From Halococcus agarilyticus (lineage in GTDB: Archaea > Halobacteriota > Halobacteria > Halobacteriales > Halococcaceae), in NCBI RefSeq assembly GCF_000334895.1, contig NZ_BAFM01000006.1, positions 1-64,000 on the forward strand: a DNA stretch of 64,000 bases, in the 5' to 3' direction. The position numbers were made by a program, and so were the translations under genes. Under the pieces are notes generated by a model. It did no database searches, was not told the origin of the DNA, and was given only the letters and a program-made list of their open reading frames with translations. Shown piece after piece: positions 1 through 8,677 of this stretch. How positions within the stretch are numbered: the first letter of the stretch is position 1; every line of letters starts with the position of its first letter.

Positions 1-157
1 CAGCAGCTCCAGCACGACCGAGAGTCGCCAGCGCACCCAGTCCACTCACGCTCGTCGCTCCGGTAGCTCGGAGATAATTTCGACGGGTGATGCTGTCTGA
101 CTGATGGTTGGTTTTGATAATACCAGCCTCTTTTTCCACGGGCTTATCCTGATTCAT
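1..157 (-). CDS. N-terminus of a Tat-exported protein, cut by window edge
   Basis: An open frame starts with ATG at 157 on the minus strand and runs off the left edge after 52 codons. It has a hydrophilic lead of about 24 residues, then the twin-arginine motif TRRNYLRATG, then a Gly/Ala/Leu-rich hydrophobic stretch. This is the layout of a haloarchaeal Tat signal. An A+T-rich stretch (about 188-202) lies upstream as a possible promoter. The mature protein lies outside the window, so its function cannot be stated. It is on the same strand as the ABC exporter and the secreted beta-helix protein that follow, which suggests an envelope-related neighbourhood. Confidence 0.6.
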   Translation of the reverse strand, partial: MNQDKPVEKEAGIIKTNHQSDSITRRNYLRATGATSVSGLGALATLGRAGAA

Positions 158-442
158 CCCTTACATATCTGGCTACAGCAGATTCTGTAATAAGTTTTGT
201 GTGGGCTGCTCTCAGCTCGAAGATCAGCGGCTAATTGTCGAAAAAGGCAGAGAGACTCTAACATCAAGCGCGTCAGAAACGAACTATTTCACCGTCGTGT
301 AACCGAGCGCCCGGCGGTGTTCTGAACGCTCGGTACTACGACGGAAACACGCTGCCCTCGAAACGTGTAGTGGCGACACTACCGGGCGCGTGAAAACAGG
401 ACTCACTTAGACAGCGCCACCGGAGATAATTCGTCGTTGTGG
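158..442. other. Intergenic region, no gene seen
   Basis: This stretch holds the presumed promoter of the leftmost Tat protein and the 3' flank of the ABC exporter. I see no open frame with haloarchaeal character and no RNA gene in it. Confidence 0.4.
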
Positions 443-2248
443 TTACCCCTGCGCCTGGATCGCGTACAGTTCCGCGTACTTCCCCTCGTTGCTGACCAGT
501 TCGCCGTGTTTCCCAGCCTCCGAGATCCGTCCGTTCTCAACGGTGTAGATCCGGTCGGCGTTCTTCACCGTCGAGAGACGGTGAGCGATGGTGACGATGA
601 TGTACTCGCGCTCCATCGTCTCGATCGCGCTCTGGACCTCCTTTTCCAGGTTCGAGTCAAGGTCGCTCGTCGCCTCGTCCAGAATCAGGAGGTCAGCGTC
701 TTCAAGGAGCGCGCGCGCGAGCGCGACACGTTGTTTCTGCCCGCCTGAAAGCCGAACGCCGTCATCACCAAGGAGCGAGTCATAGCCGTTCGGCAGGTCG
801 TCAAGGAACTCGTCGACCTTCGCGATCTCACAGACGCGTTCGATCTCCGCTTGAGACGCGTCTCGGTCGGCAATCGTGAGATTGTACCTGAGCGTGTCGG
901 CGAAAATGAAGGGGTCCTGACGCACGACTGCGACGTGCTCGCGCCAGTCGTGGATATCCATCTCGCCGACGGGAGCACCGTTCGCGCGGATGTGACCGTC
1001 GGTTGGCTCGTACATCCGCGAGAGCAGCGAAACGATCGTAGATTTCCCGGCACCCGACTGGCCCACGAACGCCACGAACTCACCCTCGTCCGCCTCGAAA
1101 TCGATCCCTCGGAGGACGTCCTCCTTGCCGTCGTAGGAGAACCACACATCGTCGAATTCGATCGAGTCCACGCTCTCGGGTGCGCTCCGACTGGACTCGT
1201 TCGGCTCCTCGTGCCGGCCTAACTCTTCGATGAAGGCCTCCGTCCGCACCAGGTGGGGGAGCTGATTCTCGACCTGATACACCAGTTGGTTGGCCGTACT
1301 CGCCTTTGGCCCGAGTCGAAACATGGCGAACAGGAACAGTCCGAGCGAACTGAGAGCGAGATTCGCGAAGGTCAATGAGAGATAGATCAGCACGAAAACC
1401 GACACCGAAACCGCCATGTTGTAGAAGTTACTGAGTGCGGCTTCGTTGCGTCGCAGCGTGATTCGGGATCGTGTGTACTGTTCGACTGCATCACGAAAGT
1501 CAGAGAGGAGTTCCTCGGCAACCCCGAAGATACGGATGTCTCGAATACCCTGTGTTCCAGCCTGTGCCGCCTCCTGCCGCCGCTCGTTCGCATCTGCCAC
1601 TTCTTCCCCGATATCGTATCCCGGTTCAACGACACTGCGCAGTAAGAACGTCACGCCGCCAAGAACGACCGCTGTGAAAACTGTGAGTGCAGGCGAAACC
1701 ACGAACGCAAGGAGCACATACGTTAGTGCCAGAAACCCCTGTTCAACAAGCCTGACACTCTTGTTGATGACTTGTCCAGCATAGTACGTCTGCGTGATAA
1801 TCGCGTTCAGGATGTCGTCGGAGCCCTCCTGATCGAAATACGATACCCGTGCATTGAGTGCGTTGTCGAACGCTCGTATCTGCAAATCTCGGGTGTAATA
1901 CGTTCTGAGAGCTTCTCGAAACCATGCAACGAGAAAGCTCGACGTGTACCGAACGACCATGACGGCCCCCACGCCGGCTACCGCGGTCCCAAGGGTGAGC
2001 GGAACACCGAAGAACTGGTACGCCGACGCGAACGCGCCTGCGAGGCCGCCTTGAGAAGCGGCCCCTCCATCGGATTGAACGAGTTCGACGATCGGGAGAA
2101 TGAAGCTCAGTCCGATGCCCTCCAGCACAGCGGCAAAGATCCCGAGGCCGATGATCCCGACCGTGAGTTTCGGGTCGTACTTCGCAACGCTAACTATCGC
2201 CTGTATTTTCTCCTTTCTCGAAACGTCTGGAGGATCGTCATCAGTCAT
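443..2248 (-). CDS. ABC exporter, fused permease and ATPase (MsbA/LipA type)
   Basis: This 601-residue half-transporter has an N-terminal six-helix membrane domain (about residues 35-330) and a C-terminal nucleotide-binding domain. The ATPase carries Walker A GQSGAGKST, signature LSGGQKQR and Walker B LLILDEATSDLD, followed by a switch histidine in IAHRLS. All catalytic elements are present, so it should work as a homodimer. The family exports lipids, glycolipids, peptides or drugs; the substrate cannot be read from sequence. It lies downstream of, and on the same strand as, a Tat-secreted beta-helix protein, which hints at surface glycan or envelope work, but about 265 bp separates them, so one operon is uncertain. 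Confidence 0.9.
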   Translation of the reverse strand: MTDDDPPDVSRKEKIQAIVSVAKYDPKLTVGIIGLGIFAAVLEGIGLSFILPIVELVQSDGGAASQGGLAGAFASAYQFFGVPLTLGTAVAGVGAVMVVRYTSSFLVAWFREALRTYYTRDLQIRAFDNALNARVSYFDQEGSDDILNAIITQTYYAGQVINKSVRLVEQGFLALTYVLLAFVVSPALTVFTAVVLGGVTFLLRSVVEPGYDIGEEVADANERRQEAAQAGTQGIRDIRIFGVAEELLSDFRDAVEQYTRSRITLRRNEAALSNFYNMAVSVSVFVLIYLSLTFANLALSSLGLFLFAMFRLGPKASTANQLVYQVENQLPHLVRTEAFIEELGRHEEPNESSRSAPESVDSIEFDDVWFSYDGKEDVLRGIDFEADEGEFVAFVGQSGAGKSTIVSLLSRMYEPTDGHIRANGAPVGEMDIHDWREHVAVVRQDPFIFADTLRYNLTIADRDASQAEIERVCEIAKVDEFLDDLPNGYDSLLGDDGVRLSGGQKQRVALARALLEDADLLILDEATSDLDSNLEKEVQSAIETMEREYIIVTIAHRLSTVKNADRIYTVENGRISEAGKHGELVSNEGKYAELYAIQAQG

Positions 2249-2513
2249 AGTGGTTAGAGCGAGGCTACAGTTGGAAAATCCATACTAGCCGAGAGGTATA
2301 AGTCCACCCATTTTGGACCTGTTCGGTAGACGTCACCGGCCGGACGATGCCTCCCTCGATTACTTCCCGACTGTACCATGAGAGATTCCGTGGAATAGCG
2401 TTTCAACACCTTTCGAACATGTGGTAGTCGGTGTAATCGCTTGTTTTGCACGGGCCTCGAGGCTATGCTATCGGTATTAGCGGTGGCTGCGTGGCAGATC
2501 AAAGGCGACTGTT
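2249..2513. other. Intergenic region between ABC exporter and beta-helix gene
   Basis: No convincing gene is seen. On the minus strand a TATA-like run (about 2295-2303) and an A+T-rich stretch (about 2274-2281) precede the exporter start, so the exporter probably has its own promoter. A minus-strand frame of 82 codons here has no family likeness and was not accepted. Confidence 0.35.
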
Positions 2514-3770
2514 CTACGGATTCACTCGGTTACCGTTCCGGTAGACAGTGAGACCGTCGTCCAAACTCACGTCGGTGAGCTCGCCCGCGATGTAGTAACT
2601 GTCGGAACCGCTCGCGACCCCACCAGCAACGTGGTCTGTACTGGCATCGATTTCGTCGGCATCGCCGATGTACTTCCGCGGAGCGACACCACCGGTTGCG
2701 GTAAACTCGTAGGTGCTCCACGACCCGCTTCCCTCGACGGTGAGGACGTCCGGCAGGTACTCCTCCACATTCAGAGCTTCGCCGTCGAGGTACACCGTGG
2801 CGTCGCCGCTCAGGCTGAGGCTCGTGATCTCGCCGGTGATGGTGTACCCATCGGAGCCGTCGATCACCCCGCCGGTCGCGCGCTGCCCATCGGCGCTGAT
2901 CTCGTCCGCCCCGCCGATGTTGTTCCGCGGGCTGATGCTCCCGTTCACCGAGAACCCGTAGGTGGTCCACGCGCCGTCGTTCTCCGCGATCGTGAGCGAG
3001 TGCTTCTCGGCTCCACCTCCACCAACGTCGAGTCGCTCGCCGTTTCGATAGACGTCGGCAGTCCCCTCGACGCTGACGTCGGTGAGCTCGCCCGCGATGT
3101 GATAGCTGTCCGAGCCGCCCGCGACTCCCCCGGTCACGTGTCCAGTCTCGGTGTCGATCTCGTCGGCACCACCCAGGCCAGCACGTGGTGCGACGCCACC
3201 GCTGGCAGTAAACTCGTAAGTGCTCCACGACCCGCTTCCCTCGATCGTCAGTACGTCGGGCAGGTACTGCTCGGCAGTAGTTACTTCGTTGTTGAGATGA
3301 AGAGTGGCGTCACCACTCAGAGCGATGTTACTGATATCGCCGGAGAAGTAGTAACTGTCGTAGCCACTTCTCACTCCTCCCGTCGCACGTCCCCTGTCGG
3401 CACTTATCTCATCGGCTCCGCCGACGTTTCGTCTCGGAACGATGTCGCCGCTAACCGAGAACCCGTAGGTGATCCAGGAGCCGCCGTTTTCTTTTATCGT
3501 CAGTACGTTACCGAAGTTTCCCGGATCTACTTCTTCGCCATCGAGATAGACCGTTGCATCACCATCGAAGTCGAATGCGACGATGTCGCCCGAGAAGCCG
3601 TAACTATCGATACCGCCACCGCCTCCTTGCCCAGTTGCGGTGTTACCGGAAACCACGTCTTTGTCGTCGATCGTCGCATTGTTTGCGGTGCTCTTTCCGA
3701 GATCACCGCTCACTATAAACTCATACGAGAACCGTCCACCGTTGCTCTCGATCGACAACTTGTGGGGGAG
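2514..3770 (-). repeat. Five tandem ~84-codon repeats inside the beta-helix gene
   Basis: The 3' part of the gene encodes five in-frame modules of about 84 codons. Copies 3 and 5 are nearly identical over the segment LTIEGSGSWSTYEFTA (LTVEGSGSWSTYEFTA in copy 5). Copies 2 and 4 share GFSVSGDI- or GFSVNGSI-like strands and the GGADEISAD motif. The alternation suggests duplication of a two-module unit (copies 2+3 and 4+5). Confidence 0.75.
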
Positions 3771-5258
3771 ATAGTCGCCAGCGCCGTACACCGGTGCTGG
3801 ACAGGATCCGCCCGTGTCGATACTGGAAACCGACACGCCCTCTGTTCCATCTCGGACGACCGGCTCTCCGGTGACGTCGATCGTGGAGTCTCGCACCGTG
3901 CAGTTGTCGGATCCATCGAGGTGTACTCCGTTACGACTGTCGCCCTCATGATGAATACAACAAGTGTCAACCACGGATTTGGGCCGGTTCTCGAGCTCGA
4001 TCGCCGCGTTCCCGTTCGCACTCCCGGTCACGCTCGTGTTCCGGATGGTCGCAGTGTGCGGTTCCGCCGGCGGGGAGTAGTTGCCACCGCCGTCGGGTTC
4101 CTTCCCGAGGATCCCGCGGACGCCGTCGGCCTCGATCCCGATCCGCGTGTTCTCCACCCGGAACTCGCTCGCGGTCGACTCCGCCACCACCCCGCCGCCG
4201 GAGTGTGGCGTCGACCGGATCGAAATGTTACAGTCCCGAATCGCAACATCGGTCCGATCGTTCATTCGACCCATCTCGATCCGTGCCCCCCGATAGTTCA
4301 ATGCCTCGTAGGGGTTCGGTGAACCGCTTTCGTCCGCGTCCACACTGAGGATCATTCCTTCGGCGTAGCTGCCGGGACTTCCGATCCGGAGCTGGTTGTT
4401 GTCGTTGTTGCGGTGAACGCCGTCCTCGAACTGCACCACCCCGTTCGTTCGGCTGGTGTACGTCCCGTTCGAGCCGAACTCCTCGATCCGACACCGTCGG
4501 AACGTGATCGTTCCCTTGTGCTGGATGCCGACCCAGATCCCGCTCCGGCCGTTGCCCGCGTTGTACGTCCCCATCAGCCCGTGGTTGTTCGCTACCACAT
4601 CCGTCACCAACCCGGTGCCGTCCGCCGAGCGCACGATCGGATAGAAGAAATCCAGCGCGTGGGGGTTGCCGTTCTCGGCTCCCGGCCCCGGCGAGTACCC
4701 CGGCTCACCCTTCGGGATCGATTTCGGGTGAATGCCCTGGCCCAGCAGCTCCACGTCGTGCACCCGGAGGTCGTCGTCCGTCCCCAGATGGAGGGCGGGC
4801 GTCGCCCCGTCCGCTCGCTGGTCGATGTCGATCCCCTCGAACAGCAGCCCCGTCCCGTCGTCGACCACCAGCGCCTTCTCGTTGAAGTTCGTCGGCACCC
4901 TGAATCGTGCATCCCCCTCCCCCAGGAAGCCGAGGTTCGTTTTGTTCTCGATGTAAGTGGTTTTAGTGACCAGGTACTCGCCGGGCGGGAACTTCAGCAG
5001 GGTGTAGTCGTCCGCGGCCGCCCGGATCTTCGCGCCGCACGGCTCCTCGCCCGTCGGGTCACACCCCGCGTCCGCCACCATGTCCACCGTCCGCTTGAAC
5101 CTGATCCCCCGGCGCTCGAACGCCGCTGCCGTCCCCGAAAACAGGCCGGCCGCTCCGGCGGCGGTACCGGCGAGTTTGAGATACGATCGTCGATCGACTG
5201 AAAGAGAACCGCGATGCTGTCCGCTGTCACCGGTACTGTCCCCATCGTTGCGCTGCAT
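2514..5258 (-). CDS. Tat-secreted parallel beta-helix protein with five C-terminal repeats
   Basis: This 914-residue secreted protein has the Tat motif DRRSYLKLAG near residue 22 and a hydrophobic segment ending near AAA. Residues about 55-480 look like a right-handed parallel beta-helix of the pectate-lyase/NosD type: short repeating turns with Asn/Asp and G-I-x-V patterns. From about residue 500 there are five copies of an ~84-residue module, starting near 501, 586, 669, 753 and 838. Each opens with a strand like LTIEGSGSWSTYEF and contains GADEI and a DSY/DGY turn. Such modules occur at the C-termini of haloarchaeal surface proteins. A polysaccharide-binding or -degrading role is inference; I see no certain catalytic residues. 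A minus-strand A+T-rich element at about 5281-5291 fits a leaderless start at 5258. Confidence 0.75.
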   Translation of the reverse strand: MQRNDGDSTGDSGQHRGSLSVDRRSYLKLAGTAAGAAGLFSGTAAAFERRGIRFKRTVDMVADAGCDPTGEEPCGAKIRAAADDYTLLKFPPGEYLVTKTTYIENKTNLGFLGEGDARFRVPTNFNEKALVVDDGTGLLFEGIDIDQRADGATPALHLGTDDDLRVHDVELLGQGIHPKSIPKGEPGYSPGPGAENGNPHALDFFYPIVRSADGTGLVTDVVANNHGLMGTYNAGNGRSGIWVGIQHKGTITFRRCRIEEFGSNGTYTSRTNGVVQFEDGVHRNNDNNQLRIGSPGSYAEGMILSVDADESGSPNPYEALNYRGARIEMGRMNDRTDVAIRDCNISIRSTPHSGGGVVAESTASEFRVENTRIGIEADGVRGILGKEPDGGGNYSPPAEPHTATIRNTSVTGSANGNAAIELENRPKSVVDTCCIHHEGDSRNGVHLDGSDNCTVRDSTIDVTGEPVVRDGTEGVSVSSIDTGGSCPAPVYGAGDYLPHKLSIESNGGRFSYEFIVSGDLGKSTANNATIDDKDVVSGNTATGQGGGGGIDSYGFSGDIVAFDFDGDATVYLDGEEVDPGNFGNVLTIKENGGSWITYGFSVSGDIVPRRNVGGADEISADRGRATGGVRSGYDSYYFSGDISNIALSGDATLHLNNEVTTAEQYLPDVLTIEGSGSWSTYEFTASGGVAPRAGLGGADEIDTETGHVTGGVAGGSDSYHIAGELTDVSVEGTADVYRNGERLDVGGGGAEKHSLTIAENDGAWTTYGFSVNGSISPRNNIGGADEISADGQRATGGVIDGSDGYTITGEITSLSLSGDATVYLDGEALNVEEYLPDVLTVEGSGSWSTYEFTATGGVAPRKYIGDADEIDASTDHVAGGVASGSDSYYIAGELTDVSLDDGLTVYRNGNRVNP

Positions 5259-5508
5259 CGATACATTGGTTTATCCATCACTCCAAAAATCTTGTGGCCG
5301 GTATCGGACATGTTCTCCTCTTGTCTTCGGCCTGGTTTTGTCTCAGTAGCTGAACTGGTTACGGGTCATGTGACAGCTTCAAACAATTTTGCCGGCGTGA
5401 CGTTCGCGTTCGGCGAGCACCGATCGCTGTCGGCGTCGTGATTATATCGGGGGCGTGTCGTGGCCCGACGGAACCGAACCCTCTGTCAACTACTCCACCC
5501 TACTTCGC
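5259..5508. other. Intergenic region between beta-helix gene and TnpB element
   Basis: It holds the promoter of the beta-helix gene at its left end and the 3' flank of the transposase gene at its right end. No other gene is seen. The outer end of the insertion element probably lies within about 5440-5500 but cannot be fixed without a second copy. Confidence 0.4.
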
Positions 5509-5539
5509 TCAGTCTGACGACTTCGCTCGTGGAGGGTGG
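5495..5539 (-). ncRNA. Hairpin at the 3' end of tnpB, candidate omega/sotRNA end
   Basis: The arms CCACCCT (5495-5501) and AGGGTGG (5533-5539) can pair across the end of the TnpB reading frame, whose stop is at 5509-5511. In IS200/IS605 and IS1341-type elements the guide RNA (omega RNA; called sotRNA in Halobacterium) is made from this 3' region. The hairpin is seen directly; that it belongs to such an RNA is inferred from position. Confidence 0.35.
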
Positions 5540-6788
5540 GACTTGTCCGTGAACTCGGCCTCGAACCCATTGGGGTAGGCGGTAAATCCGCGCTTCGGCG
5601 TCACTGTTCCAGACTTTAGGGCAAGCTGACTGTTGCCCGTCCGCCGAGACGACTGTTGGCCTCGACGGATGTACCGCATACCGATGTTCTTCGCGGCGTT
5701 GTAGTCCGCGTTCGCTTCCGATTCACACTTTACGCACCGGAAGTCGTTACGCGACGGGCGATTCTCGTCCGCCGTGAATCCACACTCGGCACATCGTTGG
5801 GAGGTGTACGCCGAGCCGACTTGTTCCACTGAGACACTGACGGCTTCAGCCTTGTACTCCACCTGTTCGTACAGCGTCCGAAACGCCCACTTGTGACCCC
5901 ACGACGCGCCGGTTCGGTCACGGATATGAGTCAGGTTCTCGAACGCGATAACGTCGCAGTCGTAGCGGAGTGCTTCGTCGATCAGTGCGTTCGACGCCCG
6001 GTGGAGAACGTCGCGGACGTGGCGAAGCTCCCGACCGCTCGACTGTACGAGCGTCCGGTGGGCGCTTCGCGTTCCGGTCTGTTGCAACCCGGCGCGTACT
6101 TTCTCGAACTCTTGGAGACGGTGCGTTAGCTCCCGCCCGCTGAAGAAGTAGGCGGTGCTGGTAACGGCGAGGTTTTCGATACCGAGGTCAACCCCGAGAA
6201 CCGTTCGTCCTCGGCGGTGTTCCGTTCGGCATCGTTCTTGGGTCGGCGGAAGCCGATATGCAAGAAGAACTCGCCATCGCGGGTGGTGAGTGTACTTTCC
6301 GTAACATTCCACTCGTCCGAGTCGAGATACTGGCGCTGGTAGCCGTCATCGGCGTCGGGAAGGGCAAGCGGACACCGGACCCGGCTCTCCGTTGTGGAGA
6401 GCGAGACGGTATCGTCATCGAACAGCGTCATCGTCCGCGTGTCGTACTTCACGGTCGGAGCGGTGAACGTCGGCTTGCTCACCGTCTTTCCGTTCGATCG
6501 GCGTTCGATACAGCCGGTGATGGCTTGTGCGGCTTGGTGGGTGGCGAGAATCGCGTGCTGACTACCGAGGTCAGTTTGTTCGCGCACAGAGTCATAGGCG
6601 AGAGGTTGTACGTCGCTCTTAGCATTGCACCGTCCCCACGCAAGGTCCGTGGCGATTTGGCAACCCCGTTTCCACTCAGAGATGGTGTCTTCGAGCAAGT
6701 CGCGTTGCTCGCCGTCAACCGAGAGGCGGGTGATTGCCGTCCGACGCACGTAGCCGTCTGCCACGTGTTCAATGTGAATATGAGGCAA
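5509..6788 (-). pseudogene. tnpB: IS200/IS605-family TnpB (OrfB), single frameshift
   Basis: Two overlapping minus-strand frames form one TnpB. The N-terminal frame (6126-6788, 220 codons) carries the usual start of the family. The second frame (5509-6312) continues with RTVLGVDLGIENLAV, FENL and ADYNAAKN, which hold the three RuvC acidic residues (D, E, D), and has a four-Cys zinc finger, CAEC and CVKC. The switch of frame is near 6205-6220, where the first frame reads ERFSGLTS and the second GRTVLGVD; one inserted or lost base explains it. The joined length of roughly 420 residues fits an intact TnpB. No TnpA gene lies beside it, as in IS1341-type elements. TnpB is an RNA-guided DNA nuclease that helps retain the element. 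Sequencing error or frameshifting during translation are alternatives to true decay. Confidence 0.85.
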
Positions 6789-6990
6789 TTTATCTGTATT
6801 GGAGATACCCAGCTATACGAACGCGCTCCTCCCTTCCCTACCGCTCGCTTCGCTCACGCTTGAGGAAAGGAACTCCGCGCTATCGCTTAGTTGAAACCCA
6901 ACCGGGAGGAGGGGACGATATGATTCGGCATTGTGGATCGCTCGTCGGCGGACGATCGAGCGGTTCGGGACGACGTCGCCGTTTCGTACG

Positions 6991-6997
6991 GGGGAGG
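6991..6997 (+). promoter_or_regulatory. Shine-Dalgarno-like site before the RCK channel gene
   Basis: GGGGAGG lies five bases before ATG 7003 and decides this start over an upstream in-frame ATG at 6931. Most single genes in the window instead look leaderless, so a ribosome site here is an exception. Confidence 0.5.
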
Positions 6998-7002
6998 CGA
7001 CG

Positions 7003-8625
7003 ATGAACACGTGGCAGCGCCGGACCGTTCATTCCCTCATCGGGCTCGCGGTGTTGATGCTTCTCTACTCGCTCGTCTACGACTACGGGATGAGTGCCTT
7101 CGAGAACGAGCCCGAGACGTTTCTCCACTCGCTGCAGGTCGTCGTCGAGACGTTCACCACGACCGGGTTCGGCTCGGACGCGGGGTGGGAGAGCCCGGTG
7201 ATGAACGTGCTCGTGATCGTGATGGATCTCACCGGCGTGGCGCTGATCTTCCTCGCACTCCCGGTCGTCGTGTTCCCGCTGCTCGACGAGACGCTCTCTC
7301 GGAGCGCCCCGACGACGATCGAGGACACCGATCACGTCGTCATCTGTGCGTACACTCCCCGTGGAGCGACCCTGATCGAGGAACTCGACAGTCGGGACGT
7401 CTCCTACGTCGTGATCGAACCCGATCGCGACCGCGCGGACGACCTCCACGAGGACGGAGTACGCGTGGTTCACGGCGATCCCGAGTCGCCCGAAGCGCTC
7501 GCCGGAGTCGACCTCGGGGCGGCGCGGGCGCTGGTCGCGGACGCCTCCGACGAACAGAACGCCTCGATCGCGCTCGCGGCCGCCGACACCGCCGACACCC
7601 GGATCATCACGTTCGTCGAGGACGCCACGGTCGCGGACTATCACCGATATGCGGGTGCGGACGAGGTGTTCTCGCCGCGCCGGCTCGTCGGCGAGAGCCT
7701 CGCCGACACGGTCACGACCGCGATCTCCACCGAACTGGGCGACGTGATCGAGATCGACGGCGACTTCGAGATCGCCGAACTCCCGATCCAGGCGGGGAGC
7801 GATCTCGACGGAGTCAGGATCGAGGAGAGCGAGATCACCGAACGGACCGGCGCGAACGTCGTCGGTGCGTGGCTCCGCGGCGAGTTCGTCAGCCCACCCG
7901 ACCCGAACGATCGGATCGACGAGCACTCGATCCTGCTCGTCGCGGGCCACGAGTCACAGCTCGAAGCGTTGAAAGAACTGACCCTCTCGGACACCCGATC
8001 ACGTCGGCGCGGTCGCGTCGTCGTCGTCGGGCTCGGCGAAGTCGGCACCACGGTGTACGAGGCGGTCTCGCGGGAGGGGATCGAGACGGTCGTGATCGAC
8101 CACGTGGATGGGCCGGGCGTCGATATCGTCGGTGACGCCACCGAGGAAGCCACGCTCCGCGAGGCGGGGCTCGACGGGGCGAACGCGGTGGTGCTCGCGC
8201 TGCCGAACGACACGCTCACCGTGTTCGCCACGCTCGTGATCAGAGAACTCGCGCCCGACGTCGAGATCCTCGCCCGCGCGAAGGAGCCCGCGGGCATCCG
8301 GAAGCTCTACCGGGCGGGTGCGGACTACGTGCTCGCACTCGCCACCGTCAGCGGCCGAATGCTGGCGTCGACGATCCTCGACGAGGAGGTGATGAGCTTC
8401 GACAAGCAGATCGAGGTCGTCCGAACCCAGTGTCCCAAACTCGCGGGCCAGAGCCTCCGCGAGGCCGACGTCCGTGCGCGCACCGGCTGTACCGTGATCG
8501 CGGTCGAGCGCAACGGCGACGTCCGGACCGAGATCGGCCCCGAGTTCGAGCTCCGCGCCGACGACGACCTCGTTCTCGTCGGCACCGACGAGGACGTCAA
8601 CCGGTTCGCCTCGCTCTACGAGTGA
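7003..8625 (+). CDS. Potassium channel-like protein with two RCK (TrkA) modules
   Basis: The 540-residue protein begins with two membrane helices (about residues 8-28 and 65-90) around a pore loop containing TTTGFGSD, a variant of the K+ filter TVGYG. The cytoplasmic part carries two TrkA-N Rossmann folds, one starting near residue 108 (DHVVICAYTPRGATL, lacking a full GxGxxG) and one near 340 (RVVVVGLGEVGTTV, intact). Each is followed by a TrkA-C domain (about 245-325 and 465-540). This is an MthK-like channel in which both RCK domains are in one chain. It should control K+ flux, which matters for salt-in osmoadaptation. Start 7003 was chosen for the ribosome site just upstream. The first nucleotide site may have lost binding. 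Confidence 0.85.
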   Translation: MNTWQRRTVHSLIGLAVLMLLYSLVYDYGMSAFENEPETFLHSLQVVVETFTTTGFGSDAGWESPVMNVLVIVMDLTGVALIFLALPVVVFPLLDETLSRSAPTTIEDTDHVVICAYTPRGATLIEELDSRDVSYVVIEPDRDRADDLHEDGVRVVHGDPESPEALAGVDLGAARALVADASDEQNASIALAAADTADTRIITFVEDATVADYHRYAGADEVFSPRRLVGESLADTVTTAISTELGDVIEIDGDFEIAELPIQAGSDLDGVRIEESEITERTGANVVGAWLRGEFVSPPDPNDRIDEHSILLVAGHESQLEALKELTLSDTRSRRRGRVVVVGLGEVGTTVYEAVSREGIETVVIDHVDGPGVDIVGDATEEATLREAGLDGANAVVLALPNDTLTVFATLVIRELAPDVEILARAKEPAGIRKLYRAGADYVLALATVSGRMLASTILDEEVMSFDKQIEVVRTQCPKLAGQSLREADVRARTGCTVIAVERNGDVRTEIGPEFELRADDDLVLVGTDEDVNRFASLYE

Positions 8626-8677
8626 TCGATCGGCCTGGCGACCGCGCGGCGAACCCGACGCTTGGGCCGAGCGCGAT

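Noticed and set aside
2530-3228. Arg/Trp-rich frame inside the beta-helix gene as a second coding layer
   Set aside because: It is a frame shadow of the repeat modules; its repeats mirror the DNA repeats.
2514-3770. CRISPR-like array in the repeated region of the beta-helix gene
   Set aside because: The units are about 250 bp, in frame and imperfect, with no short identical repeats or spacers.
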